A DNA stretch of 64,000 nt from Lutjanus erythropterus (lineage: Eukaryota > Chordata > Actinopteri > Lutjaniformes > Lutjanidae), in NCBI GenBank assembly GCA_020091685.1, contig CM034599.1, forward strand, positions 31,163,920-31,227,919, read 5' to 3'. Below the pieces are notes generated by a model that worked only from the letters and a program-made list of their open reading frames with translations, did not search any database and was not told the origin of the DNA. The position numbers and the translations under genes were made by a program. Below are positions 55,801 through 63,022 of this stretch, in pieces. How positions within the stretch are numbered: the stretch's first letter is position 1; each line of letters starts with the position of its first letter.

Positions 55801-58800
55801 ACAACCACACTTCAAAAAGAAAATCACACTTAAAAAAAACCCCAAAACACTATCCTTTTAAATTCCACACAATGACACTTCTTGAACTTCTACTTTTTGT
55901 CATTTGGCTGTAAAATGCAACTGAGCAGCTAAAGACAGATATAAACTATAAAACAAACCAGTTGGAGTAATCAGTTTTAAAGAATTTATCACACAGCAAC
56001 CCCAGATGATTTCCCAGACAGAGGTATGACACAGACAGTTGTGCTGTTTTACAAGCTTCCCATGATGTTTGAATCAGTCTTTGCCAGCACATGAAGCAAG
56101 TTTTCAACAATCTTTTGTTCATGAACTATGTACATGACGGGAAGGGTCATTAAAGACGATTACGTGGCTTTAACAGAGTGTGAAAAACATGACGCCAGCA
56201 GGATAGCGCAGTTATGTATCATCACCACAGGTCTTAGGTCAGGATATTTCTGCAAATCCACACCTTATGCTCGGCAATGATGGTTCAAGGTGATACGGTA
56301 TGTTCTAACTTAGTCTGAATTACTTTCGAATACGAAGCCTAAGCTTGTACTGCTGAGTAATGGAAACTTTCTCTGCTTTTCTTAGACAGTTTAAGCTCAC
56401 AAGAAAAACAGTTTGGTATTTTGAAACAAATTGTTTCTGTTCCCTGTTTTGTCAAATTTACAGAGAAGTGTGTTGGCAGCCTCCGTTGCCAAGTTTTAGA
56501 GATATTGTGCATAGAAGTGTCTGCCCTCTCTCAAGTTGAGAAAGGGCCAAAAAGTACATCTGATCATGATATGGTTACTCAAGAAAATCCACAGACCTTG
56601 TTGTGAGCAGTTTCATGTAGAAACTATTTTTGGTAACACTTTATATTAAGGAGACTGTAATAAGTTTATGTTAATAGGCAAGAAGGCTCTTACATGATGC
56701 TTGTTAACATTGTCGCTGTCCTGTGAAAACCACTTATCCCCAAATGTTTCTGATTTTGAATTTTTCAATAAAACTGAAGGAGGCAAAGCTCTATTATGAC
56801 CTCAGACACTTCTCCTTTTTTCGTAAGTCAAACAAACCATTTCGAAATCAAATGAATCATCTGAAAAACGCATTGCCACAAAGCTGAAAGCATGGCGGTT
56901 TTTCTTAGGTCCTGAAAAGTAACACATAACAAACACATTTTTTGTTGTTACTTTATTAGATGTGTAAGTGTACACACACTTAATTATGCATTTATTGGCA
57001 GTTAACTATGCACTTATTCACAGTTAGCTATGCATTTCAGGGGTATTGGATCTAAAGTGCGAACAAGACTTATTAAGGTTACTAAATCCTTTACTATGCA
57101 CTTATTAGCACTTAACCATGGTTTTTAAAAAGATATTACTTTCAGGTATGTTGCATTTATTGGAAAGTGATAGCTGAAGAGAGACACAAGAGATGGAGAC
57201 TCCCTAAAGTCAACAGTACAAGGAGCAAAAACCAAAGTGTATCTTACAAAATGTAACACCATGTTTTTAGGGGGCTGGATTTGAGCCCAGGTACTGAAAT
57301 AAGTCTTAATAGATGGAACACACACTCTACCAGGTAAGCTACTTGGGCATCCCATGCTTTTTGATGATTAATATGCATCTTATAAGGGCCTTATGACCTA
57401 TTAAGCAATGCTTATTACAAGCATCTTAACATTAAGTGTTGCTGGAGAGGTCAGAGCTAAGCTGAGGAGGACGCCATTAAGGTTTACATCCAGTGCTGTC
57501 ATATTTTAACACAAATATCTGTACTTTCTACTTTTTACATTTTCAAAACAGGCTCATTGCTTTAGTTTTTCTTTCTATATTTGAGGGAAATATTGATCAT
57601 TTTTCTTTTGTGTTATTGCACAATGCCTTCCCCCAATATCAAGACAATTTCTAAATATCTAAATGAACAGGAAAATAACACACACAAACAGTTTCTTGGT
57701 GTATCCATCAGTGCATATCATGGATGGCTTTTTGACAATTAATAAGTATCTTATAAGGGCCTTATGACCTCTTAACTACCACTAAAGTGTTAACTGAGAG
57801 GTTACAGTTATGCTGAGTAGGACATATCCCATCTATGAGTCGATGCGTTTCTTTCTGCAAAGTTATATGGTTGATGTTTAGCAGAAAAAAATGATTCCTA
57901 CATGAAACTGCTCACAACAAGGTCTGTGAATCATCTTGAGTAAGTATCTTGAGACAAATTTCAAATGTGCTTTTGACATTTTGAGAACCACAAACCAAAC
58001 CAAGTGTCATCTAGTTCCATTATATTTCAGAGAAGGCAGACATCTCTACAGTTGATATCTCAAAAAAAACTCTGCAACTCACACATAAAAGACGTAGATC
58101 TAGAATAGATAAATGGTTCTACAAGTAAGGTTTTTGATTTTAGGGTGAACTGTCTCTTTAATGTATGGATGAGTGTGTTTGACAAGGTTAGAAGTCACAA
58201 TTCTCCCACAAAAGACAATTTTCTTCAGTCCATGTCATATTGACCATGTAATCATTTCTCTACAATTTTGAAATCCCATATGAGAATGTATGCAGGCCCA
58301 GGGGTGCTCGCACACACAAACCTACACAAACGCACACACTGATAGTCTCACAGATGGGTGAGGGTCTCTCATACAGCGGCTCGCAAATCCCAGAATTGAC
58401 ATAAAAAACAGAGACAAAAAAAACAACAAACATTCCACAGATGCTTCAGCAGTTAGCTGGGTGATGCCTTTATATGGAAACTCATAAACCCAGAGGTCAG
58501 CTGAACTTCTCCTCATCAGACTGAAGCTAAATAAACAGTTTGAGCAGCACAGATGGACAGGAGAAGAAGTTGCAGCTCATACGGTGAAAGACAGTTTCTC
58601 ATATGCACCTGAATCATAAAAATATACAGAAGTTCTCTATCCTCTGTTCCCTTTACTTCCACTTGAGTTTGTGAAGTGACTTTGGTTTGAACCACAAACA
58701 ATGCAGCTTTCAACCCAAAACTCAGCTGCCCCCCACCCCTGGTAGAGACAATGCGGACAGACCAATCAAACCTAAGACCAACACTTCAATAGAGCAGGAA

Positions 58801-61655
58801 GTGGACTGAGGACAGGAAACTCTCAAAACAATACAAAGTAAACTACTGTGTGTAAATATAGAGTTTGTGAGCACAAAGTCTAGAGTCCAGGGTTAAAGAA
58901 AACAGAACAGGACACAACTTTTTTTTCTCTGAGAGTACCAGGTATTATGTTGACGGTGTTTTCATGTACTCTGCTGCTTCTGCCCCTCCTTAATGCTAAA
59001 GATTTCTCAGCTGTTGTCATCTTTAAGTGGGGAAACCAAACAAAAGGACAAACCACTGGATAGAGTGCGCATTAGAGCACACAGTGTGTCAGTTTCAAAG
59101 CTTTGTAATGAGTGATTACGTAAGCACATCATGATCTACTGCACCTTGAAGAAGTTCTTGACGGCTGGGATGTGACTGGCACATTCTTTCCTCCGGTACT
59201 CCTCCACATTTTGGCCGACCTGCAGACAAACACAGGATGTAGACACTTACATTCATGTCATACCTCTCTCTGAGGAGACCAAAAGAAGAGGAAGAGGAAG
59301 ACAGACTGAGGAACAATACCATTCACATTGTTGTAGCTGAGTGTAATCCTTGTTTTGTAAAACTGACCACTGGGGTAGATGACTTACTGAATCATTATGA
59401 AGTGAATTTTACAGCATATCACCACAGAGTACAACATTATCTTGTATATTAATAAAACTAATATGTCAAACATGCATGTGCACGTACATTTTTCACAGAT
59501 GCAACTTCTGACCAAAATCACAGCTTTGCATGCTGCCACCATCAGTGTGGACCAGCAACAGAGTAAAGCTTCTCAGATCTTTGCATTTAAGTCCTAAACT
59601 TCGCAGTTGGTTTTTCTGGGAGACATTTTTTGCTCTTGCTAATTTATTGGTGTGTAAAGTACGGGCCACTGCTCAGCAACAGACTCTCACTCAGCTGCAT
59701 AGTACAAACCCACTGAGCCAGAGGATGAGTGAAAGGTAAAAAGCTTGTAGAACCAGAATATTTTCATATCTATTCTTTTAACATATCACCAAACTCTTAC
59801 TATTCTTTGTGCAATTTCATCTAACAAAGTTGTCATGTTGCAATTCACACAAATCATTTTTTGTTGACCACACTGTCATTTTTTTATGCGAATAGTTCTT
59901 AGTTCCTCGTGGTTCTCTCCCCCGCAACTTGACTGGATGTTGTTAAATTGATTCAAACAGAGTGGATCTGGGGAACTAAGTGTCGACTTGCTGAGAATGA
60001 ATCATGTTAAAGTTCGTTGATTCAAGAAATGAAAAGAAATGAACTGATTCTTGGCACACTTTTTAAATAACAGACTTTTTAATCTTTGGGTTTGGGGGAA
60101 GGTATCAAGACTTTTCAAGTGAAAAGGCACACGTCCAAGTGAAATTATGAGTCACCCAGAGTTAAAGCCCAAGTCAAGTTGCAGGACTTTTTTGATTCGC
60201 TTAAGTTGAGTCGAAAGTCACCAAATTTATGACTTGACTCTGACTCAAGTCCAAATCTCTGGCGTCGATACATATATATGACTTTCTATGGTTGCATTTA
60301 GAGCTACTGTGGATTTTCAGAGGCCGTGGCAACCTGCCTATTTACTACAACTCTGCATAAAAGAAACGTTCTGAGTCATTTAAGTCTCCCACAACTGTCG
60401 AACATGAAACTCAGATGAGGAGCACTGCACGTTCTGCACCGTTTGGTCGCCCAGTGATTCATAAGCTTTTGTACCACGATGATGTAATTCTTACATATTC
60501 TCACACCATTTTCCCACATGTCAGATGCCAAATAAGCCTGTGTCAAAACAGGGCCAAACAATGTGAATAAGCCAAGAGGTTTAGGATTTTCTCCAGAGCA
60601 TTTTACAGATTAAGTGTAAAGAGTTTTCTGTATGTGACCACTTAAGATGTTAAACCCATTATGTTGGAACTGCTAATGACCTCGCTGTATCTAAATGAGT
60701 GCTTGTGTGTGTTCCTGCCTGCTATTGTCATACACTCTTAGATATAAAGGTGCTAACCATAAAAGGTTCTTTGGCTTTTTTTGGTTCCTGGTAGAACCTT
60801 TCATAAAGGTTTCACTTGGAGCCCTTTCAGAGAGTTCTACCAAGAACTCAATATAAAGAGTTATACCTCGAATCATCTGTGAAAGGTTTCATTTAGAACC
60901 CTTCCATGGTGTAATGGTTCCACCCAGGACCCTTTCTGGGGGGGTTGATCCAGAACCTTTCCACCTTCTAACGGTGCTAACAAGAACCCACCCAGGGGGT
61001 TCTACCAAGAACCCTTTTTTATGCAACAAAGAACCCTTGGCAAAAGAGTTCCTCAAGGATTTCAACAATCCTTGAAGAACTCTTTCTTCCAAAAAAAAAA
61101 AGTCCTTAAATGGAACCCTTAGTCTGAACCCTTTCTTCAAAAAAGGTTCTTCAGAAGGAAATAGTTGTGGCCAGAACCTGAGCCCTTTAGGAAGAACCCT
61201 TTTGGAACCCTAATTTCTAGGAGTGTGTGTATGCACTAAGCATACATGTGTGTTTTGGTCATTTGTGCTGGTATGTGTGTTTCTTTAAGCCTAAGCCCCC
61301 TGAGCCTGTCTGCCACTCACCCAGCTGATCATAGCAATCCGGGGGCCTCCTGTCTCCACACTTCCCACTTTGCACAGTCCATACTGAGGCTTGGAAATGT
61401 GAAACTTCCCTGCCAGCTCCACCACACCACCCGCTATTAGACAGGAGACAGACACAGGGAGAAGATTGAGAGAACAAAGGAAAAAGGACTGAATGACGGA
61501 CAGTTTGACAACAAAAATGCAACATTTTCTTTCAACAGCAAATTGTAAGAATGTTAGAATATTCTCTAAACACAAGAGACACATGACAGTCCATCTTACC
61601 TCCTGAGTCAGCCAGTTTGAGCTTGTTGCTGAATCCATCATATGCGAATATCGCC
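39131..61655 (-). CDS. dbnl: Drebrin-family actin-binding protein (drebrin-like/Abp1 type), 15 exons, 5' end missing
   Basis: Fifteen GT-AG exons on the minus strand join in one frame and give about 760 residues. The order is ADF-H domain (from AIFAYDG through [21 protein letters not shown] and [13 protein letters not shown] to [10 protein letters not shown]), the conserved [10 protein letters not shown] and FWARAE segments, a Glu/Arg-rich helix, [17 protein letters not shown] then NPREFF, a Ser/Pro-rich linker, a Glu-rich linker and an SH3 domain (ALYDYQA, ETEISF, AWWRG, PANYV). Family members bind F-actin through ADF-H and the helix; those with SH3 link actin to endocytic and membrane partners at the cell cortex. 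The SH3 domain argues for the drebrin-like rather than the drebrin branch, but the ADF-H sequence differs from the DBNL core I remember (VKDPNSGLPKF). It may be a fish paralogue, so the symbol marks the family rather than proven orthology. The first coding exon was not found up to 64000. The family call is firm. Confidence 0.93.
39382..39433 (-). CDS. dbnl: Drebrin-like exon: start of SH3 domain
   Basis: The exon is 52 nt, with acceptor CTTCAG and donor GTAAGC. It encodes [27 protein letters not shown] is the first strand and the ALYDY ligand-binding motif of the SH3 domain, equivalent to [10 protein letters not shown] in DBNL. Confidence 0.94.
40902..41035 (-). CDS. dbnl: Drebrin-like exon: linker before SH3
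   Basis: The exon is 134 nt, with acceptor CCTCAG and donor GTACTG. It encodes (E)[37 protein letters not shown] and ISENGQE. SLSPSD and SSPE are plausible phosphosites (inference). It returns the frame to phase 0 before the SH3 exons. Confidence 0.87.
41143..41232 (-). CDS. dbnl: Drebrin-like exon: short linker
   Basis: The exon is 90 nt (phase 1-1), with acceptor TTTCAG and donor GTTTGG. It encodes (D)[16 protein letters not shown] then [13 protein letters not shown]. No domain is present. It is the third consecutive exon with symmetric phase. Confidence 0.82.
   Translation of the reverse strand: MWNQFQNQRLLSPQPMDSQMERTHRNRMA
41403..41885 (-). CDS. dbnl: Drebrin-like exon: acidic Glu-rich linker
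   Basis: The exon is 483 nt (phase 1-1), with acceptor AACAG and donor GTACTT. It starts [19 protein letters not shown] and [13 protein letters not shown], then becomes dominated by Glu. It includes four tandem DEREE units at 41603-41662 and a poly-Glu run at 41443-41476, and ends [10 protein letters not shown]. No other domain is visible. The compact human DBNL I remember has no comparable block. The reverse strand is a pyrimidine tract that gives false open frames. Confidence 0.88.
41603..41662 (-). repeat. Coding minisatellite, 4 x 15 bp (DEREE)
   Basis: Four near-identical 15-mers (TCATCCTCTTCTCTT on plus) lie inside the acidic exon. Each adds the pentapeptide DEREE. They differ by one or two bases, and a fifth, degenerate unit follows. 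Confidence 0.93.
41963..43017. mobile_element. Long inverted-repeat (fold-back) element in an intron
   Basis: The left end reads GGTGGTATGCATGTGACTGTC and the right end, reversed, reads GGTGGTGCATAAGACTGTC. Both continue into related text (TCATGACA, TTTATAAATGTTT/TTTATGAATGTTT). The middle holds unrelated sequence including a poly(A) run at 42531-42549. It is probably a MITE with a later insertion, and no protein is encoded. Confidence 0.7.
42590..42740. repeat. Dispersed repeat fragment
   Basis: Part of this stretch (ACCAGCAAGAAAACCACCTC, ending near 42732) recurs at about 35878-35897. Its start (TTTACTTGTTGCTA) recurs near 49720. The family is not recognised. Confidence 0.5.
43473..43473. 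other. Single ambiguous base N
   Basis: This is the only N in the window. It lies exactly where the perfect palindrome starts and directly after a TA-rich run, which points to a difficult assembly join. Confidence 0.99.
43474..44089. repeat. 616-bp perfect palindrome centred at 43781/43782
   Basis: The left arm (43474-43781) is the exact reverse complement of the right arm (43782-44089). About 200 bp of each arm is unique sequence and about 108 bp is TA-rich. Open frames on the two strands mirror each other exactly around the same centre. The single N at 43473 sits one base outside the left end. It may be a real inverted duplication or a fold-back assembly error. It lies in the intron between the Pro-rich and acidic exons. 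Confidence 0.95.
44344..44874 (-). CDS. dbnl: Drebrin-like exon: Ser/Pro-rich linker
   Basis: The exon is 531 nt (phase 1-1), with acceptor CCTCCAG and donor GTAGGC. It begins [19 protein letters not shown] and then runs through [32 protein letters not shown] and [18 protein letters not shown] to PERPQLNT. It is low-complexity, full of SP and PP dipeptides, and probably disordered with proline-directed phosphorylation and SH3-binding sites (inference). Its length is divisible by three, so it could be skipped without a frame change. Confidence 0.9.
45605..45713 (-). CDS. dbnl: Drebrin-like exon: NPREFF motif
   Basis: The exon is 109 nt, with acceptor TGTAG and donor GTATGT. It encodes [19 protein letters not shown], a Ser5 run and [12 protein letters not shown] plus one base of Gly. 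AAxxxxQRxxNPREFF is the drebrin-family hallmark and settles the family call. Two other AG sites a few bases downstream would hit TAG at once, which fixes the acceptor. Confidence 0.95.
45866..45936. mobile_element. Short MITE remnant with AAGGGTCAGTTCAC / GTGAACTGTCTCTTTAA ends
   Basis: The two ends of a hAT-like family lie only about 35 bp apart, so this is a minimal internally deleted derivative in the intron before the NPREFF exon. Confidence 0.6.
45980..46054 (-). CDS. dbnl: Drebrin-like exon: [10 protein letters not shown] / SESIEKAA
   Basis: The exon is 75 nt (25 codons, phase 0-0), with acceptor TGACAG and donor GTAAGT. It encodes [20 protein letters not shown] then IEKAA. The [10 protein letters not shown] end corresponds to KKSESEVEEAAA in vertebrate drebrin, just before the NPREFF motif. 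Confidence 0.93.
46728..47180 (+). mobile_element. Dispersed DNA-transposon-like repeat, fuller copy
   Basis: It starts GGTGGAATGTAACTGAGTAC and ATTTACTCAAGTGCTG and includes TTTCATGCTACTTTACACTTC and GATTTAGTTAGAAGTTAC. This is a common percomorph repeat layout. It lies in the intron between the EQQQ exon and the 47455 exon. Short frames in it are not genes. Confidence 0.7.
47455..47509 (-). CDS. dbnl: Drebrin-like exon: helix continuation
   Basis: The exon is 55 nt, with acceptor CTCGCAG and donor GTGAGG. It completes the split Arg codon and adds [18 protein letters not shown]. It extends the charged helix and ends in phase 0, matching the following [10 protein letters not shown] exon. Confidence 0.85.
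47660..47811 (-). CDS. dbnl: Drebrin-like exon: charged coiled-coil/helix
   Basis: The exon is 152 nt, with acceptor TGTCAG and a weak donor GTCAGA after GAGCAGAG. It encodes [39 protein letters not shown] and [11 protein letters not shown] plus two bases of an Arg codon. Alternating acidic and basic residues suggest a long single helix or coiled coil, as in the side-binding region of drebrins. Confidence 0.92.
48293..48370 (-). CDS. dbnl: Drebrin-like exon: conserved [10 protein letters not shown] segment
   Basis: The exon is 78 nt (26 codons, phase 0-0) between acceptor CTTTTAG and donor GTATGT. It reads [18 protein letters not shown] then DSFWARAE. It equals the drebrin/DBNL signature GTTYQKTDAAVEMKRINREQFW, which follows the ADF-H domain and opens the helical actin-binding region. 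Confidence 0.94.
48651..48794 (-). CDS. dbnl: Drebrin-like exon: end of ADF-H and linker
   Basis: The exon is 144 nt (48 codons, phase 0-0) with acceptor TTTTAG and donor GTGAGT. It encodes [39 protein letters not shown] and RSADKEELV. The [13 protein letters not shown] part corresponds to the last ADF-H helix of drebrins. A 9.9-kb intron full of repeats separates it from the preceding exon. Confidence 0.93.
49226..49420 (+). mobile_element. hAT-like repeat (GGGACAGTYCACCC type), internally deleted copy
   Basis: It starts TTTAAAGGGACAGTCCACCC, then CCTCTGGCATGTAGCAC, and jumps to CACTGCACAGAAGGAAGC, CATCTACTCATGGAAGAG and AACATTAAACCTGTACATC. These are family landmarks with the middle missing. 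Confidence 0.75.
49870..50115 (-). mobile_element. hAT-like repeat (GGGACAGTYCACCC type), reverse copy
   Basis: On the minus strand it runs from TTTAAAAAGACAGCTT through AGATGGTGACCCTG to the CAAGGTAATCCACAGG text. It includes GAGACATTATGTGTAGAGACG, a family landmark. Confidence 0.7.
50116..51024. other. Intronic, nothing recognised
   Basis: This is part of the 9.9-kb intron. The short overlapping frames do not look coding. Confidence 0.55.
51025..51300 (+). mobile_element. hAT-like repeat (GGGACAGTYCACCC type), forward copy
   Basis: CCAAAAATACATATTTTTTC, CTCTGGCCTGTGGTGC, GTGGTGCTCAAAGTGCC and CTTTCCAAAAATCATGAAC follow the family order. The 3' part is degraded. Confidence 0.7.
51985..52070 (+). 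repeat. Retroposon-tail-like fragment
   Basis: GTAAAGCACTTTGTAACC and TTTGAAAGGTGCTATATAAA match the 3' tail shared by several teleost retroposons. Confidence 0.5.
52071..53960. other. Intronic, unassigned
   Basis: Minus-strand frames at 52319-52755 and 52941-53153 have protein-like composition but no recognised family. They were not supported as genes. Confidence 0.45.
54101..54147. repeat. (TC)n/(ACACACAT)n microsatellite
   Basis: A CT tract is followed by three ACACACAT units. It directly precedes a repeat with CTAACCTTAACC-type text. Confidence 0.9.
54150..54345. repeat. Dispersed repeat with GGGGACTTTGGTCCCC and CTAACCTTAACC
   Basis: GAGGACATTACATAGTG, ACTTACCCTAAAGC, CTAACCTTAACCACAGACCC and TGGGGACTTTGGTCCCCAC form a widespread fish repeat. 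The TTAACC motifs are part of it, not a telomere. Confidence 0.6.
55100..55825. mobile_element. Diverged copy of the long inverted-repeat element
   Basis: GTCAGTGTATTCTGG and GATCAGCAGCAAAG at 55185-55220 match the left arm of 21220-21940. CTGCTGCTTCTCCAAAC near 55757 and CCATGGATAACTACCTC match the right arm. It lies inside the 9.9-kb intron. The ends are approximate. Confidence 0.5.
56440..56632 (+). mobile_element. hAT-like repeat (GGGACAGTYCACCC type), partial forward copy
   Basis: GGTTACTCAAGAAAATCCAC, AGACCTTGTTGTGAGCAG and TTTCATGTAGAAACTATTTT are family landmarks. The copy stops where the GGTAACACTT-ended element begins. Confidence 0.65.
56632..57442. mobile_element. Element with GGTAACACTT / GCAACACTT inverted ends
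   Basis: The left end GGTAACACTTTATATTAAGG continues GTAATAAG. The right end reversed, GCAACACTTAATGTTAAG, also continues to GTAATAAG. The terminal inverted repeats are about 38 bp. A tRNA-like SINE head lies inside at 57271-57353. Confidence 0.7.
57271..57353 (-). mobile_element. tRNA-derived SINE head
   Basis: On minus it reads GGGATGCCCAAGTAGC, then an A-box-like TAGCTTACCTGGTAGAG and a B-box-like GGGCTCAAATCC, ending in GCCCCC. The spacing fits a Pol III promoter derived from a tRNA. The anticodon-arm region looks degraded, so it is not a functional tRNA gene. Confidence 0.65.
57355..57830 (+). repeat. Direct repeat pair (57355-57480 and 57717-57830)
   Basis: Both copies have CTTTTTGA, AATTAATA/GATTAATA, CATCTTATAAGGGCCTTATG (second copy TATCTTATAAGGGCC), ACCT.TTAA and GAGAGGT. 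The first copy spans the right end of the 56632-57442 element, so the second may be a solo fragment of it. Confidence 0.7.
57880..58162 (-). mobile_element. hAT-like repeat (GGGACAGTYCACCC type), reverse copy
   Basis: On plus it reads CTACATGAAACTGCTCACAAC and AAGGTCTGTGAATC and ends TTTTAGGGTGAACTGTCTC. It is inverted relative to 56440-56632, with a TIR element and repeats between. Confidence 0.7.
59145..59219 (-). CDS. dbnl: Drebrin-like exon: ADF-H long helix
   Basis: The exon is 75 nt (25 codons, phase 0 at both ends) and reads [18 protein letters not shown] then AVKNFFK. It matches the ADF-H long helix, where drebrins have RKxACASHVxxVxxFF. The acceptor is CTGCAG. The donor GTGCAG is weak compared with the others in this gene, yet the junction with the next exon is in frame. 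Confidence 0.92.
60020..60275. repeat. GACTCAAGTC-rich dispersed repeat fragment
   Basis: Repeated variants of GACTTGACTC, CAAGTCAAG and GACTCAAGTCC occur in both orientations, as in a common teleost MITE. The boundaries are unclear. Confidence 0.5.
60732..61226. mobile_element. MITE with ACACTCYTAGA ends and GGTTCTxxxAAGAACCC units
   Basis: The inverted ends are ACACTCTTAGATATAAAGG and, reversed, ACACTCCTAGAAATTAGG. The interior has over ten GGTTCT/AGAACC motifs in both orientations, so it can fold extensively. It lies in the intron between the two downstream ADF-H exons (59219 and 61321). Confidence 0.75.
61321..61433 (-). CDS. dbnl: Drebrin-like exon: ADF-H core
   Basis: The exon is 113 nt, between the acceptor CTAATAG and the strong donor GTGAGT. 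It encodes [14 protein letters not shown], then [15 protein letters not shown] and PRIAMISW. It aligns with the drebrin ADF-H core (GLQELSGHF, VMYGFCSVKD, YVLINWVG). [12 protein letters not shown] replaces the usual LPKYVLINWVG, so this paralogue has its own sequence at the strand before the actin-contacting helix. Confidence 0.92.
61600..61655 (-). CDS. dbnl: Drebrin-like exon: ADF-H strand region (first exon visible)
   Basis: A CACAG acceptor and a GTAAGA donor bound 56 nt that read (W)[18 protein letters not shown]. This matches the WALYTYEDGSDDLKLAASGEGG stretch of vertebrate drebrin. The exon starts with the last base of a Trp codon, so an upstream exon carrying the initiator Met must exist. 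I searched the minus strand from 61656 to 64000 and found no convincing candidate. Confidence 0.9.
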
Positions 61656-63014
61656 CTGTGAACATACAGATACACAAAGGTCAGCTGCTGAGAAATACGG
61701 GTAACAAAGATGAAAGAGAAAGGGAGAGAACAAAGTTCTGGACTAAATGACTACTTGTTTCATGCTGAAGAATAAAGGCTCATCCAAAACTTTCATATCT
61801 AAGCAGGAGCATGTGGACAGCTGGGTACACCATGTGTTCACAGGGGACACACAAAGGCACGCACACACGCATAGCCAGATGTTTTACTGCACATACTTTG
61901 TCTAAACTGTAAAAAGCTCCCCTGCTGTGCAAAGCATCTCGACAATGCACCAACAAAAATCAATTCTCTTCGACTGTGACACATGCACTTGTCCACTTTG
62001 GCCTTTGCAGTCCATTTATGAAACAGGAAGGCACTCGGCAGCACAATAACCTTCATTTCTAGCGTTTGCCGCACAGCTCCTGAAGGTGAAATAAAGCAGC
62101 TGGCGCTGTTCACAGCTACAGGGTTTTTGACATTTTGCAGGTGAAAACCTGTCCTACCGCACCCTTCAGTCAGTCAAACTGCAGGTCACTGCGGCAACGC
62201 AACAACTCACATTGTGTTTCCATGAGACCACTGACACAGCTCCACTGCTGAATTAACCAAGAGCAGAGTGATTTCCTGGGTGATTTTCTTATTTAGATCA
62301 GAATTATCTAAATGGGATTAAATCTAAAATTTGTGTATTTCAAAACTAAGAGATGTGATCATGATCCTACAAAACTGGGTTATGGATTTTATAATCCAAT
62401 CCCACCCATAATCCAGATCAAAATGCTATTTTGGGTATTTCAAAACTCAGAGTAGGAAATTCAGCATGGATTCAAGGTGGATATAGAGACATGTTCGTCT
62501 CATAGGATGTATTTCATCATTCTTTCATTCATTTCTTGCATATTAAAATAATCGATCATGCAAAAACAGCATCCATTCTAAATTAATCAATCAACCAATA
62601 TGCTAATATTTTCAATCAGAACACCAAAAAAACTCCAACCTGTTGTCAAAAATGGATAAGTGCAAAAACAGATAAGTGCAATGTGCAACATAAGTCTCAT
62701 CTGCGTCATGCTTAAAGCATACCAGGTTCTCGACTGCGGTGGAAGCTTGAAGTAGATGACTCTGACCTACCACAGGCACCACTGCAACCAGATATACCAG
62801 CTGGATGGTCAATGAGACACGCTCTAGTGAACTCATATTTTACTTACAGTCTTTTGCTCAATAAAAACAGTAGTATGCTGACAAAACAGTTCCACTGAGA
62901 CATTTAATTAATAAAACTAAAGCACCTTCCCGTGTTCATGACATGTCACTTTTACCAACAGATGGAAGCCTATCTATAGACAGCAAATCTAGATTCTGTA
63001 ATCCTGATCTTGCA
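61656..63014. other. Intron or 5' flank of the drebrin-like gene
   Basis: No initiating exon was found. Positions 62280-62480 contain ATCAGAATTATC/GATCCAGATC-type text that recurs around the hAT insertion site (62990-63022 and 63887-63930), so the hAT element landed in an older repeat. Confidence 0.5.
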
Positions 63015-63022
63015 GTATCTGG

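Noticed and set aside
57271-57353. Possible functional tRNA gene
   Set aside because: The A- and B-box-like text is present, but the anticodon region looks degraded and it sits within mobile-element sequence, so a SINE head fits better.
62612-62836. Minus frame with a hydrophobic N-terminus, considered as the missing first exon of the drebrin-like gene
   Set aside because: No donor in the phase required (ending two bases into a Trp codon), and the sequence does not resemble an ADF-H N-terminus.
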